DNA from: Bacteroidales bacterium UBA1253
Lineage (GTDB): Bacteria; Bacteroidota; Bacteroidia; Bacteroidales; Paludibacteraceae
Assembly: GCA_002308815.1 (NCBI GenBank)
Contig: DBVX01000080.1
Coordinates: 4,893 to 22,014, forward strand
DNA length: 17,122 bases
Direction: 5' to 3'
The first letter of the stretch is position 1. Each line of letters begins with the position of its first letter. A model generated the notes under the pieces. The model was not told where the DNA came from. It searched no databases and worked only from the letters and a program-made list of their open reading frames with translations. A program made the translations under genes and the position numbers. This document shows, piece by piece, positions 8,314 through 15,996 of the stretch.

Positions 8314-8424
8314 AAAATGTGATTTTTCATGTGTCAAACTAACTGAAAAATGTGATTTTTCTAATGATTTCTTATGTCGAAAATGTGATTTTTTTACCTG
8401 TAATTACTATCCAAAATGTGATTT
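8314..8424 (+). repeat. Four AAAATGTGATTT motifs at exact 33-bp spacing
   Basis: The motif occurs at 8314-8325, 8347-8358, 8380-8391 and 8413-8424. Each start is exactly 33 bases after the last, and the first three copies extend to AAAATGTGATTTTT. The core is itself a dyad: AAAAT and ATTTT flank GTG. The intervening 19-21 bases share no obvious sequence. The array lies between the predicted transcription start and the ATPase start codon, which falls 5 bases after the last copy. 33 bp is about three helical turns and also 11 codons, so all copies are in one frame (each reads NVIF or NVIY), although a stop at 8340-8342 interrupts that frame. Likely an operator array or a structured leader controlling the ATPase gene. 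Confidence 0.85.
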
Positions 8425-8429
8425 ATGCT

Positions 8430-9770
8430 ATGAAACTGCTTGAAAGAAAGATTGATACATTCCTGGCGCATTGGAAAAGAAACCCCAAGAGAAAACCATT
8501 GATTGTGAAAGGAGCGCGGCAAGTGGGAAAAACGGAGTCCATAAGGGCATTCGCGAAAGCGAACTACGAATCGGTCATAGAGATCAACTTTGTCCTTCAG
8601 AAGAAGTTCAGAGCCATCTTTGAAGACGGTTACGAGGCGGAGTCTGTCATCCGGAACATATCCTTGTTGGAACCTGCTTGGAAATTTATCCCCCATCGGA
8701 CACTGCTCTTCTTTGACGAACTGCAGAAATGTCCCGACTGCGCCACCTCGCTCAAGTCTTTCTGTCAGGACGGCAGGTATGATGTCATCTGTTCCGGCTC
8801 GCTAATGGGTATCTACTATGAGGAAATAGAGTCCAATGCCGTGGGTTTCAAAGAGGATTATGAGATGCAGTCAATGGACTTTGAGGAGTTTCTGTGGGCA
8901 AAGGGCTATAGCAGAGAGCAGATAGAGTATATGTACCGGCACATGCGCACATTGCAGCCTTTCTCACAACTGGAGCTGGACACGATGACCGGCATTTTCC
9001 GTGAATACATGACACTTGGCGGAATGCCGGAAGTCGTGAAAATGTTCATAGACAACGGTCATTTCGGAGGGACATTGGAACTGCAGCGACAACTCCTGAA
9101 AGACTATGAGGAAGACATAACGAAATATGCCGGTCAAACCGATAAGGCGAAGATACTCGCGGTATACAGCCACATATCGACGTTTCTGGCAAAAGAAAAC
9201 AAGAAGTACCGGATATCAACGATTGCCAAAGGCGCCCGAAGCAGGGAATATATCGGTGCGGTGGAATGGCTGAAAAGCGCAGGGGTCATCAATGTGTGTT
9301 ACTGTCTGAATAACGTGGAGTTGCCACTGAAAGGCAATTATAATTCGGACTACTACAAAATCTATTATCACGACACGGGACTGCTGATAGCCTCGTTGGA
9401 CGAGGAGGCGCAGGAGGATTTGCGGGCCAACAAGAACTTCAGCACATACAAGGGTGCTGTCTATGAGAATGTGGTCGGTGAGATGCTGCGCAAGTCAGGC
9501 TACGAGCAGTTGTATTTCTACAAACACGATAACCCCGCTTTGGAGATGGATTTCTTTGTCCGTGATGCCGGATCGTTGGTACCCGTGGAGGTGAAAGCCG
9601 GTGACGGAGCCACCGCATCGCTGAATCACCTCATCAAATGGGAATCGTTTCCGGATGTCAGATACGGTGTCAAACTGGGCTACAAGAACATCGGATGGAA
9701 CGGACATTTCTACACGTTCCCCTATTTTCTGACTTTCCTGCTGAAACGCTTTCTTAAGGAAAATGAGTAA
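8430..9770 (+). CDS. AAA_14-type ATPase with DUF4143 / nuclease-like C-terminus
   Basis: This 446-residue protein has Walker A GARQVGKT at 28-35, Walker B LLFFDELQ at 92-99 and a CSGSLMG sensor-like segment near 121. The C-terminal half fits DUF4143 and ends in a restriction-enzyme-like motif, Asp374 in LEMDFFV with Glu387 and Lys389 in PVEVKAG. Proteins of this architecture are abundant and often multi-copy in Bacteroidota and archaea; their function is not settled, though the folds suggest ATP-driven action on nucleic acid. I chose the ATG at 8430 because MKLLERKI is the usual family start. The reading frame is open from 8352, but that extension consists of the repeat array. It has its own promoter and follows a possible transposon end, so it looks like an acquired cassette. 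Confidence 0.82.
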   Translation: MKLLERKIDTFLAHWKRNPKRKPLIVKGARQVGKTESIRAFAKANYESVIEINFVLQKKFRAIFEDGYEAESVIRNISLLEPAWKFIPHRTLLFFDELQKCPDCATSLKSFCQDGRYDVICSGSLMGIYYEEIESNAVGFKEDYEMQSMDFEEFLWAKGYSREQIEYMYRHMRTLQPFSQLELDTMTGIFREYMTLGGMPEVVKMFIDNGHFGGTLELQRQLLKDYEEDITKYAGQTDKAKILAVYSHISTFLAKENKKYRISTIAKGARSREYIGAVEWLKSAGVINVCYCLNNVELPLKGNYNSDYYKIYYHDTGLLIASLDEEAQEDLRANKNFSTYKGAVYENVVGEMLRKSGYEQLYFYKHDNPALEMDFFVRDAGSLVPVEVKAGDGATASLNHLIKWESFPDVRYGVKLGYKNIGWNGHFYTFPYFLTFLLKRFLKENE

Positions 9771-9800
9771 TCATCTGTCAGCAGCCCGATTACGGGGGGC

Positions 9801-9905
9801 TTCCTGCCTCGCTTCCGGTCCGTTTCCTCCCCTTGTCGCCGTTTCCGTCCCCCTTGATGCCATTTCTGTCCTCCTCCGCCGCTATTCTTTCCCCGTCCCC
9901 GATGC
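9801..9905 (+). other. C-rich, G-poor stretch with weak 21-base periodicity
   Basis: Between the ATPase stop and the next promoter, bases 9801-9900 contain 47 C and only 15 G by hand count. Units near 9822-9840, 9841-9861, 9862-9882 and 9883-9905 repeat a TTTCCnTCCCC pattern. C-rich, G-poor RNA is what Rho prefers, so this may be a Rho-dependent termination region for the ATPase transcript. A frame is open through here into the next gene, but I regard it as non-coding. Confidence 0.4.
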
Positions 9906-9953
9906 AAAAAAAACGCCTGCGCCGTACAAAAGTCAAAAAAAATACACCCTTTG

Positions 9954-9984
9954 TTGCACATTTCCGAATTTTGAAATACTTTTG
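9954..9984 (+). promoter_or_regulatory. Promoter of the surface-protein operon
   Basis: TACTTTTG at 9977-9984 is an exact Bacteroidota -7 box. TTG at 9954-9956 lies 20 bases upstream as the -33 element. The start site would be near 9991, about 20 bases before the ATG at 10012. This rules out the longer reading frame that begins at 9763. Confidence 0.75.
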
Positions 9985-10000
9985 CCCGCAAATCGGAAAT
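9960..10000. promoter_or_regulatory. Dyad flanking the -7 box (candidate operator)
   Basis: ATTTCCGA at 9960-9967 and TCGGAAAT at 9993-10000 are exact reverse complements, 25 bases apart. They bracket the -7 box, one arm in the promoter spacer and the other just past the expected start site. Arm centres are 33 bp apart, about three helical turns, as expected for a dimeric regulator. Function is inferred. Confidence 0.45.
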
Positions 10001-10011
10001 TTCTTTATACG

Positions 10012-12222
10012 ATGAATAGAACAAGGCGATTTTCCAAACTACTGGCGACAAGTCTGTTTGCAATGCTCCTTTCAGGCACTGTCATTGCCCAAGAGGGAAC
10101 ACGTACAACGATAGATATGATGCAGCAGGGAAGCATTGTGCAAGGATACTACGACTTCGAAATCGTCGAATACGGAGCTGAGGCGAACACATGGGGATGG
10201 GCTCCCTATGGCGTTAATGACGGTCCCGACCCGTCCAATCCTGATATCCGTATCAAGCGCATCACAGACCACTCGGTCACCGACCCGCATATCGGCATCA
10301 AAGCCATACCCGACAACCGGTCCTCCTCGGTCAGAATGGCAACCCAGCGTTACCTGAACGGGTACGATGAATACGGGTATCCTTGGACCGAATCGGCAAA
10401 GGGCGGACGTATAGGGTATGTGTTCAACGTCACAGAGCAGACCGCCATTGCCGAATTGGACTATGCGGTTATGCTCGAATACCCCCAGACCCACAATATT
10501 GTGGTGGACGGCAACGGATGGAAATACTACCAGCCGTGGGTGCAGATCTTCATATCGATTGTTGATGACCAAGGAAACGAATACCCGCAGGAACCCACCC
10601 GCATCAGACACGCCTACGCAGCCCCAAACGGACTACAGGGATGGAAACAGCCTACTACGGCGGACGGATGGGAACAACTCAACAACGTTGAGCTCAAAGA
10701 TGTCAGCACAGGAGACTTGGAACGCTCTATGGTGCTGCTGAAGAAAGACTGGTCCACAGTCGGTTTTGACCTCCGCGCCTGCATTGGATACAAAGTGTGC
10801 ATCTGGTGCGAGTACTACGACTGCGCCATCAGTTACAAGAGCGGCGACTATGAAGATCCCGATATATGCTGGGATCACCATATGGCACGCCTGTACTCCT
10901 CGCTGGTCTGCACACAAGCCACCCTTCAGAAAGAAGAGGAGACCTGCGGACCCGCACCCGCCGTCGGCAGCGTGACCTACTCCGCACCCGAAGGATTCAC
11001 CTACCGCTGGTACACCGCTTCCAACCCGGGTATGACTGTTTCAACGGACAGGACTTGCACCTATCAGTTCTCCTATATCGGAGAAACGAACACCCTTTTC
11101 TGCGAGATGCAATCCCCCTCGTTTATGAGTCCCACAACCTTGAGTGTGGATATTTCCAACAACTGCCAGCTGCAACTGCTGGATCAGGGATGCGCACCCC
11201 AATCATACGTTACCTACTCCGCACCCGAAGGGTTTAACTACAGCTGGCACACATCATCCGAACCCGGTGTGATTATCTCCACACAGCAGACCTGCACCTA
11301 CATCTTCAAGACCTGCGGCGAGCAGAACGATCTGGTCTGCGACCTGACCACCTATCTGCCCTCCACCAACGGCGGATCGCTGAGCGTCCCAATCGCTGAG
11401 AACTGCCCCGTGGAAGGACAGTTCTTCCCGCCGACGTATGTATGCGCCGATGCAGCGACAATCGATATACCGTTTGAATACACCTCCGGCGCGCCGCGCA
11501 GTTACGATATCGCTTTCGACTCACATGCTCTTGCCAACGGCTTTGTCAGTCTTACCGACCAAATCATACCCGACGGATCGGATGCCATCCGCATCCCGAT
11601 GCCGCCGACATCCGCCGGACATCTGTATGCGACCCCCAACCTCTACAGTTACGTTTTGCGCGTCCATCAGTGCGGTGGCGGTGATTTGGAATATCGGAAG
11701 ACGCTGGAAGTCCGCTACCCGTCATGGCTCATCAGCCAGCGGTGGGATGATGTGCTTGCCCTGCTCAACCAGAACTACAACGGCGGATATATGTTCTCAT
11801 CCGTCGAGTGGTATCAGGACGGCGCGCCCGCTTGGTCAGACGCTCCCTATCAGACCTATCTCCACCAGCCCGACGGCCTGCATCAAGGAAGCCAGTACTG
11901 GGCTGTCCTGACGCGCTCATCCGACGGACTTTCCTTCTGCACTTGTCCGATTACCATCCCCATAAAGGAAGCAGCTCCTGCACGGCAGAAAGGAAGCATA
12001 GAACTTACGGCAGAAAACAACAACAGCCGCACCGTCCGTATCAAAACAGACCTGTCAGGCACCTATACTTTATATAATATAGAAGGCAAAGCCGTCGGAC
12101 AGGGATATTTCGGTGAGGAATACGGCTCACCTGTTATTGAGCTGCCCGCCGCAGGCGTGTATGTCATCCGCTTCCGCGACAACGGACAGAACGAGGAAAC
12201 CAGAAAATGGCTCGCTGAATAA
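10012..12222 (+). CDS. T9SS-secreted, cysteine-rich multidomain surface protein (paralogue A)
   Basis: This 736-residue protein starts with a signal peptide (RRFSKLL, then a hydrophobic core, then VIA before Gln27). Its N-terminal beta-rich region ends in a motif set DWSTVGFDL at 246, YYDC, HH at 289-290, LY and Cys300. Two Ig-like repeats follow, each containing VTYSAPEGF near 321 and 400. Then come a domain with YPSWLISQRWDD near 570 and FCTCP, and a type A T9SS sorting domain at about 683-736 (GTYTLYNIEGKAV...GVYVIRF...RKWLAE). T9SS carries such proteins across the outer membrane and usually anchors them to the surface. Many cysteines suggest disulfide-stabilised domains. It heads a four-gene operon and is paralogous to the next gene, 19 bases downstream. 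I know no named homologue; adhesin or structural roles are guesses. Confidence 0.8.
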   Translation: MNRTRRFSKLLATSLFAMLLSGTVIAQEGTRTTIDMMQQGSIVQGYYDFEIVEYGAEANTWGWAPYGVNDGPDPSNPDIRIKRITDHSVTDPHIGIKAIPDNRSSSVRMATQRYLNGYDEYGYPWTESAKGGRIGYVFNVTEQTAIAELDYAVMLEYPQTHNIVVDGNGWKYYQPWVQIFISIVDDQGNEYPQEPTRIRHAYAAPNGLQGWKQPTTADGWEQLNNVELKDVSTGDLERSMVLLKKDWSTVGFDLRACIGYKVCIWCEYYDCAISYKSGDYEDPDICWDHHMARLYSSLVCTQATLQKEEETCGPAPAVGSVTYSAPEGFTYRWYTASNPGMTVSTDRTCTYQFSYIGETNTLFCEMQSPSFMSPTTLSVDISNNCQLQLLDQGCAPQSYVTYSAPEGFNYSWHTSSEPGVIISTQQTCTYIFKTCGEQNDLVCDLTTYLPSTNGGSLSVPIAENCPVEGQFFPPTYVCADAATIDIPFEYTSGAPRSYDIAFDSHALANGFVSLTDQIIPDGSDAIRIPMPPTSAGHLYATPNLYSYVLRVHQCGGGDLEYRKTLEVRYPSWLISQRWDDVLALLNQNYNGGYMFSSVEWYQDGAPAWSDAPYQTYLHQPDGLHQGSQYWAVLTRSSDGLSFCTCPITIPIKEAAPARQKGSIELTAENNNSRTVRIKTDLSGTYTLYNIEGKAVGQGYFGEEYGSPVIELPAAGVYVIRFRDNGQNEETRKWLAE
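10975..11231 (+). repeat. Internal domain duplication in surface protein A
   Basis: The 20 bases from 10975 to 10994 recur exactly at 11212-11231, 237 bases (79 codons) later. The encoded Ig-like units continue to align past the exact match: APEGFTYRWYTASNPG in the first against APEGFNYSWHTSSEPG in the second, and each then has a TCTY segment. Protein B has one equivalent unit (APEGFSYRWYEKSNKG). Confidence 0.8.
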
Positions 12223-12241
12223 CGACTAAAAACACAATACA

Positions 12242-14368
12242 GTGAAACACTATTGTAATCTGAAGACTTGGGTCGCCGTGGGGCTGATGGCGTTGGCGAC
12301 CGGCACCGTTTCGGCGCAGTGCGTGAATATGACCACGCTGGATGACAAAATCTGTGGCAATATAGAAGCAGGTATTGTTTGTCATGCTGGTCAACCTAAC
12401 ACAGAATGTGAAAATAGCGAAGAAGACCGAATCGGATGGAAAGACCCCAAAAAATCGGAAGAGCATCCTCGACATACACTTATGGATGCTGATGGTTATG
12501 ATAATCTGTGTCCGGAACTTTCGGTACTACCTCCGAACGAAACCACAAGTATTCGCTTGATGAATGACGGATATTTACCTACCGATACCGCCAAAGGTGA
12601 ATTAATCCAGATTCCTATAACTATTGATGCAGCCAATCCAATCATACTCATAAATTATGCAGCTGTAATGGAAGCCAATAACCATTATGGAATCTATGAT
12701 GCCAATCAAACAAACTGCGGATTCAGAATAGTAGATGCCGAAAGTGGCGGTACAAAATATTTTTCTGAATTATTTCATTATTCAGCTAAAGAGTCTTCTA
12801 TTCTAAATTGGAAGTCATTTAATAATCCCGATAGAAAAAATGTACGAACAGTGTGGAAAGACTGGTCAAAAGTAGGTGTTGACTTATCAGCATTAAGTGG
12901 AAAAGATGTAGTCCTTGTTTTATATAGCTATGATTGCGCCTTAAGCGGTTTGTCGAACAAACAGGCAAAAATTTGTGAAGACCACCACGAATCGCATTTA
13001 TATGCCCACATCACCTGCGCACCAAAAGAACTCGTCTTCCACAAGGACTGCGAAGGCACAGAGGACAACATCACCATCACCGCTCCCGAGGGCTTCTCTT
13101 ACCGCTGGTATGAGAAGAGCAACAAGGGAAAAAAATTATCTGAGGAACGCACGCTCCACATGCCCGCTGCGGACGTGGATGCCACATACGTCTGCGAACT
13201 CACCAACCATGTCGGCACCTTCGAACTGGAGCAATTAGTGAAAGCTCCTGAACCCATTGAATACGGGGAACAGGAAGCTGATCGCGGCAAACCATACATC
13301 TGGAAAATAAAAACAGATGACGGAGTAATTGATTCTATATGCACCAAGACAGACGACTATTGGTATAATGAGTTATTCAAAGGAGACCCGCAATACAGCG
13401 ATGCTTGCATAAAGAAAATCCATCACATTCACGTGACTGCTAATCCAATTATTTGTTTAGGTCAGTTTGCTGTCAATGGTTTCGGGATTAAAGATTCAGT
13501 CTGCGGTGATGCACGCGGAATCAACATCGCATATCGCTACAAGGAATACAAGGATGAATTAACAGACCCGAATAATCCATTAGTCATTCATCCGTCTGTA
13601 GAACGCGTTTCTGTGGATTTCGAAGACAAATGGAACAGTCAGGGCTACAAGGATACCACCATCGCCGTAAATGGTACTACTATGGAGGGTATATTCACCA
13701 TCCCAATGCCCTACGATTCGGCTGTTTACGAAAAAACTGGCGAATACATCTACTCATACCCGCGTCCCGATGACTACTCTATGACCCTCTCCGTACAGAA
13801 CACCTGCGGACCGGAACGAGATACTATTCTTCATTTCACCGTCTATTATCCCTTCTGGGTCATCTACCAGCGGTGGAACGACATCCTCTCCATCCACAAC
13901 GAGACCTACAACGGCGGCAACCCCATAGCCAATGTCCGCTGGTTCCGCAACAAACAGGAAGTGGTAGGACGCGGAGAGCACCATTCCTACATCCACGTTC
14001 CCGATCTTGTAACGAACATCGATTCCTACTATGCGGAACTGACACGCTCGGACGACCGCAAGACGTTCTGCACCTGCCGTTTCACGCCGCAATACAACAG
14101 CGCGGACGACAAACCCGTATTCAAAGGAGAAGGCATTGACATGGCCCCGCGCAGAGGAGACAACAGACAGTTGCAGGTGCTTACCGTCACTTCCGGTGCA
14201 TACACCATCTACGACATGACCGGCCGTGCCGTGCAACAGGGCAACTACGGTGAAGCCTACGGTTCGCCCGACATCACCATCAACCCGTCCGTCGCGCGCG
14301 GGACATATATAATTTACTTCCGTGCCGATGACGGAATGCAGACCACGAAAAAATGGATTGTGGAATAA
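12242..14368 (+). CDS. T9SS-secreted surface protein (paralogue B), GTG start
   Basis: This 708-residue protein begins at a GTG. The next in-frame Met falls inside the signal peptide, so the GTG is needed to give KHYCNLKTWVAVGLMALA and cleavage after VSA, before Gln26. It parallels protein A: GELIQIPITIDAANPIILIN (A: a similar NYAV/DYAV strand), DWSKVGVDL at 207, YDC, HH at 248-249, LY and Cys259, then a single Ig-like unit near 277 and a YPFWVIYQRWND domain near 535 with FCTCR. A T9SS sorting domain closes it at 652-708 (GAYTIYDMTGRAV...GTYIIYF...KKWIVE). Base composition is uneven: about 12350-13000 and 13240-13720 are AT-rich, while the rest matches its neighbours. The gene begins 19 bases after A and is surely co-transcribed. 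Exact role unknown. Confidence 0.8.
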   Translation: MKHYCNLKTWVAVGLMALATGTVSAQCVNMTTLDDKICGNIEAGIVCHAGQPNTECENSEEDRIGWKDPKKSEEHPRHTLMDADGYDNLCPELSVLPPNETTSIRLMNDGYLPTDTAKGELIQIPITIDAANPIILINYAAVMEANNHYGIYDANQTNCGFRIVDAESGGTKYFSELFHYSAKESSILNWKSFNNPDRKNVRTVWKDWSKVGVDLSALSGKDVVLVLYSYDCALSGLSNKQAKICEDHHESHLYAHITCAPKELVFHKDCEGTEDNITITAPEGFSYRWYEKSNKGKKLSEERTLHMPAADVDATYVCELTNHVGTFELEQLVKAPEPIEYGEQEADRGKPYIWKIKTDDGVIDSICTKTDDYWYNELFKGDPQYSDACIKKIHHIHVTANPIICLGQFAVNGFGIKDSVCGDARGINIAYRYKEYKDELTDPNNPLVIHPSVERVSVDFEDKWNSQGYKDTTIAVNGTTMEGIFTIPMPYDSAVYEKTGEYIYSYPRPDDYSMTLSVQNTCGPERDTILHFTVYYPFWVIYQRWNDILSIHNETYNGGNPIANVRWFRNKQEVVGRGEHHSYIHVPDLVTNIDSYYAELTRSDDRKTFCTCRFTPQYNSADDKPVFKGEGIDMAPRRGDNRQLQVLTVTSGAYTIYDMTGRAVQQGNYGEAYGSPDITINPSVARGTYIIYFRADDGMQTTKKWIVE

Positions 14369-14370
14369 AC

Positions 14371-14380
14371 GGGCTGGAGG
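14371..14380 (+). promoter_or_regulatory. Ribosome-binding site deciding the OmpA-like start
   Basis: GGGCTGGAGG ends 8 bases before the ATG at 14389. A clear Shine-Dalgarno is uncommon in Bacteroidota, and it supports this ATG over the open frame's earlier start at 14353, which lies inside the preceding gene, and over the ATG at 14407. Confidence 0.5.
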
Positions 14381-14388
14381 ACACAACC

Positions 14389-15945
14389 ATGACAAACACC
14401 AAGACAATGAACAGATACATCGCTCTGATTCTTCTGGCAGCAATGCCCCTTATGCTCTTTGCGGAAAAGAAAACATCGGTCACCGACCGCGCTTGGAAGC
14501 AGGCAAAGAAAACCTATACCAAGCCGGTAAACTACATCGGCTTGAGTCCGAAAATAGGTTACAGCCAGTTCCCCATCACCGGCTCCGACCTCAAGTTCCC
14601 CGGAGGCATACACGCCGGACTGGAGTTCCGCTACAAGATGGAGTACAACCTCTTCCGTATGACAGTCGGTCTGGATGCCTCCTATGCGGGCAACAGCGCG
14701 AACGGTAAGATACAGAAAGAGTTCGAACTGATATATCCGGACAAAAGCACCTACCATTTCGATTTCACCTCCATCAAGGAGAATCAGTACTCCCTTGAGG
14801 TGGGTGTCCCTGTTATGTTCGGTGCGGACATCTACAAGGGTCTGTACGCTATGGCGGGTTTCCGCGTGGGAGTGCCGGTTATGTCCTCATACTCCAACCA
14901 AACGGAGTTCACCCGCTGGATTCAGGACGGTATGGGTATTGACCCCTATACTGATCTTGGCAACCACGAACTCACTACTGAAAACAAGGACGGCAACGGC
15001 AAGATGCCCCTTAATATGCTCAACCCGCAGGTGGCTGTCGAGATAGGCTACAACCTTGACCCGCACATGGCATCCAAAGCCGCCATTCCCGCTCCGCAGA
15101 AAGGCAGCGGAAAGAACACCCCGAAACAGAAACTGCCCTTCGCACAACTGCTCCACTATGAGGTGGCTCTCTACGCCAACGTCGGCGTAATGGACTATCA
15201 TAAGACACCCGCAGAAGGAGCGTATTTCTACAAAAGAGAAGGCGTGAACGTCACGGATGTCTATTCCGTAGCCACCGATGCAGAACTCGCATCCGGCAAG
15301 ATGCTGCCGTGGAACGCAGGTGTGCGCTTCAATATCTACTACGAGTTCTACGAGCAGCCGCCCGTAAAGAAAGAGAGAAAGAAGAAAAAGAAGAAAGTAC
15401 AGCCCGTTGTGGTTGATACGGTGGTGGTTGAACCCGAAATCATCCCGCAGGACACCATCGTCTATAACGGCGACACCATCCAGGCCGGCGACACCATCGT
15501 GATGGAGAACCTCTTCTTCGACAACGACCGCACCAATATCCGCCACATCAGCGACCAGACGCTTGATGAACTGGCAGACCTGCTGCAGCGTCACCCGACC
15601 GCGCATATCACCCTCATCGGTCACACCGACAACGTAGGCTCGGCTGAATATAACCAGCGCCTGTCCGAAGGACGTGTCAAATCCGTCAAGGCGGAACTTG
15701 TCAAACGCGGCATCGATGCTGACCGCATCAACACCATCGGCAAGGGCGAGTCCGAACCTGTGGCGGACAACTCGACCGCAGAGGGACGGGCAGAGAACCG
15801 ACGTGTGGAGATCGTCTTCGACGAAATCATCGTAGAGAACATTCAAACACAGATTATTGAGCAATCCGTTCCCGCAGGAGAGCAGCCGCAAGAGGCTGCC
15901 TCTCCGGGCGCGGAGGGAAACGCACCCGCTACAGAGCAAAAATAA
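14389..15945 (+). CDS. Outer-membrane beta-barrel fused to OmpA peptidoglycan-binding domain
   Basis: This 518-residue protein has a signal peptide (MNRYIALILLAAMPLMLFA within the first 25 residues) and an N-terminal barrel region with alternating strands to about 320. A highly basic linker follows (KKERKKKKKK at about 327-338), then a spacer with three DTI repeats. An OmpA C-terminal domain at about 372-477 carries the peptidoglycan-binding pair Asp414 in GHTDNVGSAEYNQRLSEGR and Arg429, 15 residues apart as in OmpA, and ends in RRVEIVF. A low-complexity Gln/Ala/Glu tail closes the protein. It should link the outer membrane to the cell wall. Third gene of the surface operon, 20 bases after B. 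Its barrel resembles that of the next gene, and the fusion suggests it anchors the secreted pair or their export partner. Confidence 0.82.
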   Translation: MTNTKTMNRYIALILLAAMPLMLFAEKKTSVTDRAWKQAKKTYTKPVNYIGLSPKIGYSQFPITGSDLKFPGGIHAGLEFRYKMEYNLFRMTVGLDASYAGNSANGKIQKEFELIYPDKSTYHFDFTSIKENQYSLEVGVPVMFGADIYKGLYAMAGFRVGVPVMSSYSNQTEFTRWIQDGMGIDPYTDLGNHELTTENKDGNGKMPLNMLNPQVAVEIGYNLDPHMASKAAIPAPQKGSGKNTPKQKLPFAQLLHYEVALYANVGVMDYHKTPAEGAYFYKREGVNVTDVYSVATDAELASGKMLPWNAGVRFNIYYEFYEQPPVKKERKKKKKKVQPVVVDTVVVEPEIIPQDTIVYNGDTIQAGDTIVMENLFFDNDRTNIRHISDQTLDELADLLQRHPTAHITLIGHTDNVGSAEYNQRLSEGRVKSVKAELVKRGIDADRINTIGKGESEPVADNSTAEGRAENRRVEIVFDEIIVENIQTQIIEQSVPAGEQPQEAASPGAEGNAPATEQK

Positions 15946-15996
15946 TACAATGCACTGCAAGCCCGTATCAGATTGACTAATTTCACACCGACGAAT

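Noticed and set aside
8160..8342. Sixty-codon open frame upstream of the ATPase
   Set aside because: It overlaps the promoter and first repeat, has no recognisable domain and no plausible start context; most likely chance.
8314..8424. Small CRISPR array
   Set aside because: Repeats are only 12-14 bases with 19-21-base spacers, no cas genes are near, and the array lies between a promoter and a start codon.
8352..8429. Earlier ATPase start giving 26 extra residues
   Set aside because: The extension is encoded by the 33-bp repeats, and the family normally begins at MKLLERKI.
9783..9801. Hairpin AGCCC/GGGCT as an intrinsic terminator for the ATPase gene
   Set aside because: Only five pairs and no U-tract follows.
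9763..10011. In-frame N-terminal extension of surface protein A, overlapping the ATPase gene
   Set aside because: It covers a promoter and a low-complexity C-rich tract, and would bury a clear signal peptide that starts at 10012.
15973..15996. TTG start for the last barrel gene
   Set aside because: The ATG at 15997 gives a textbook signal peptide; the extra eight residues would spoil its N-terminus.
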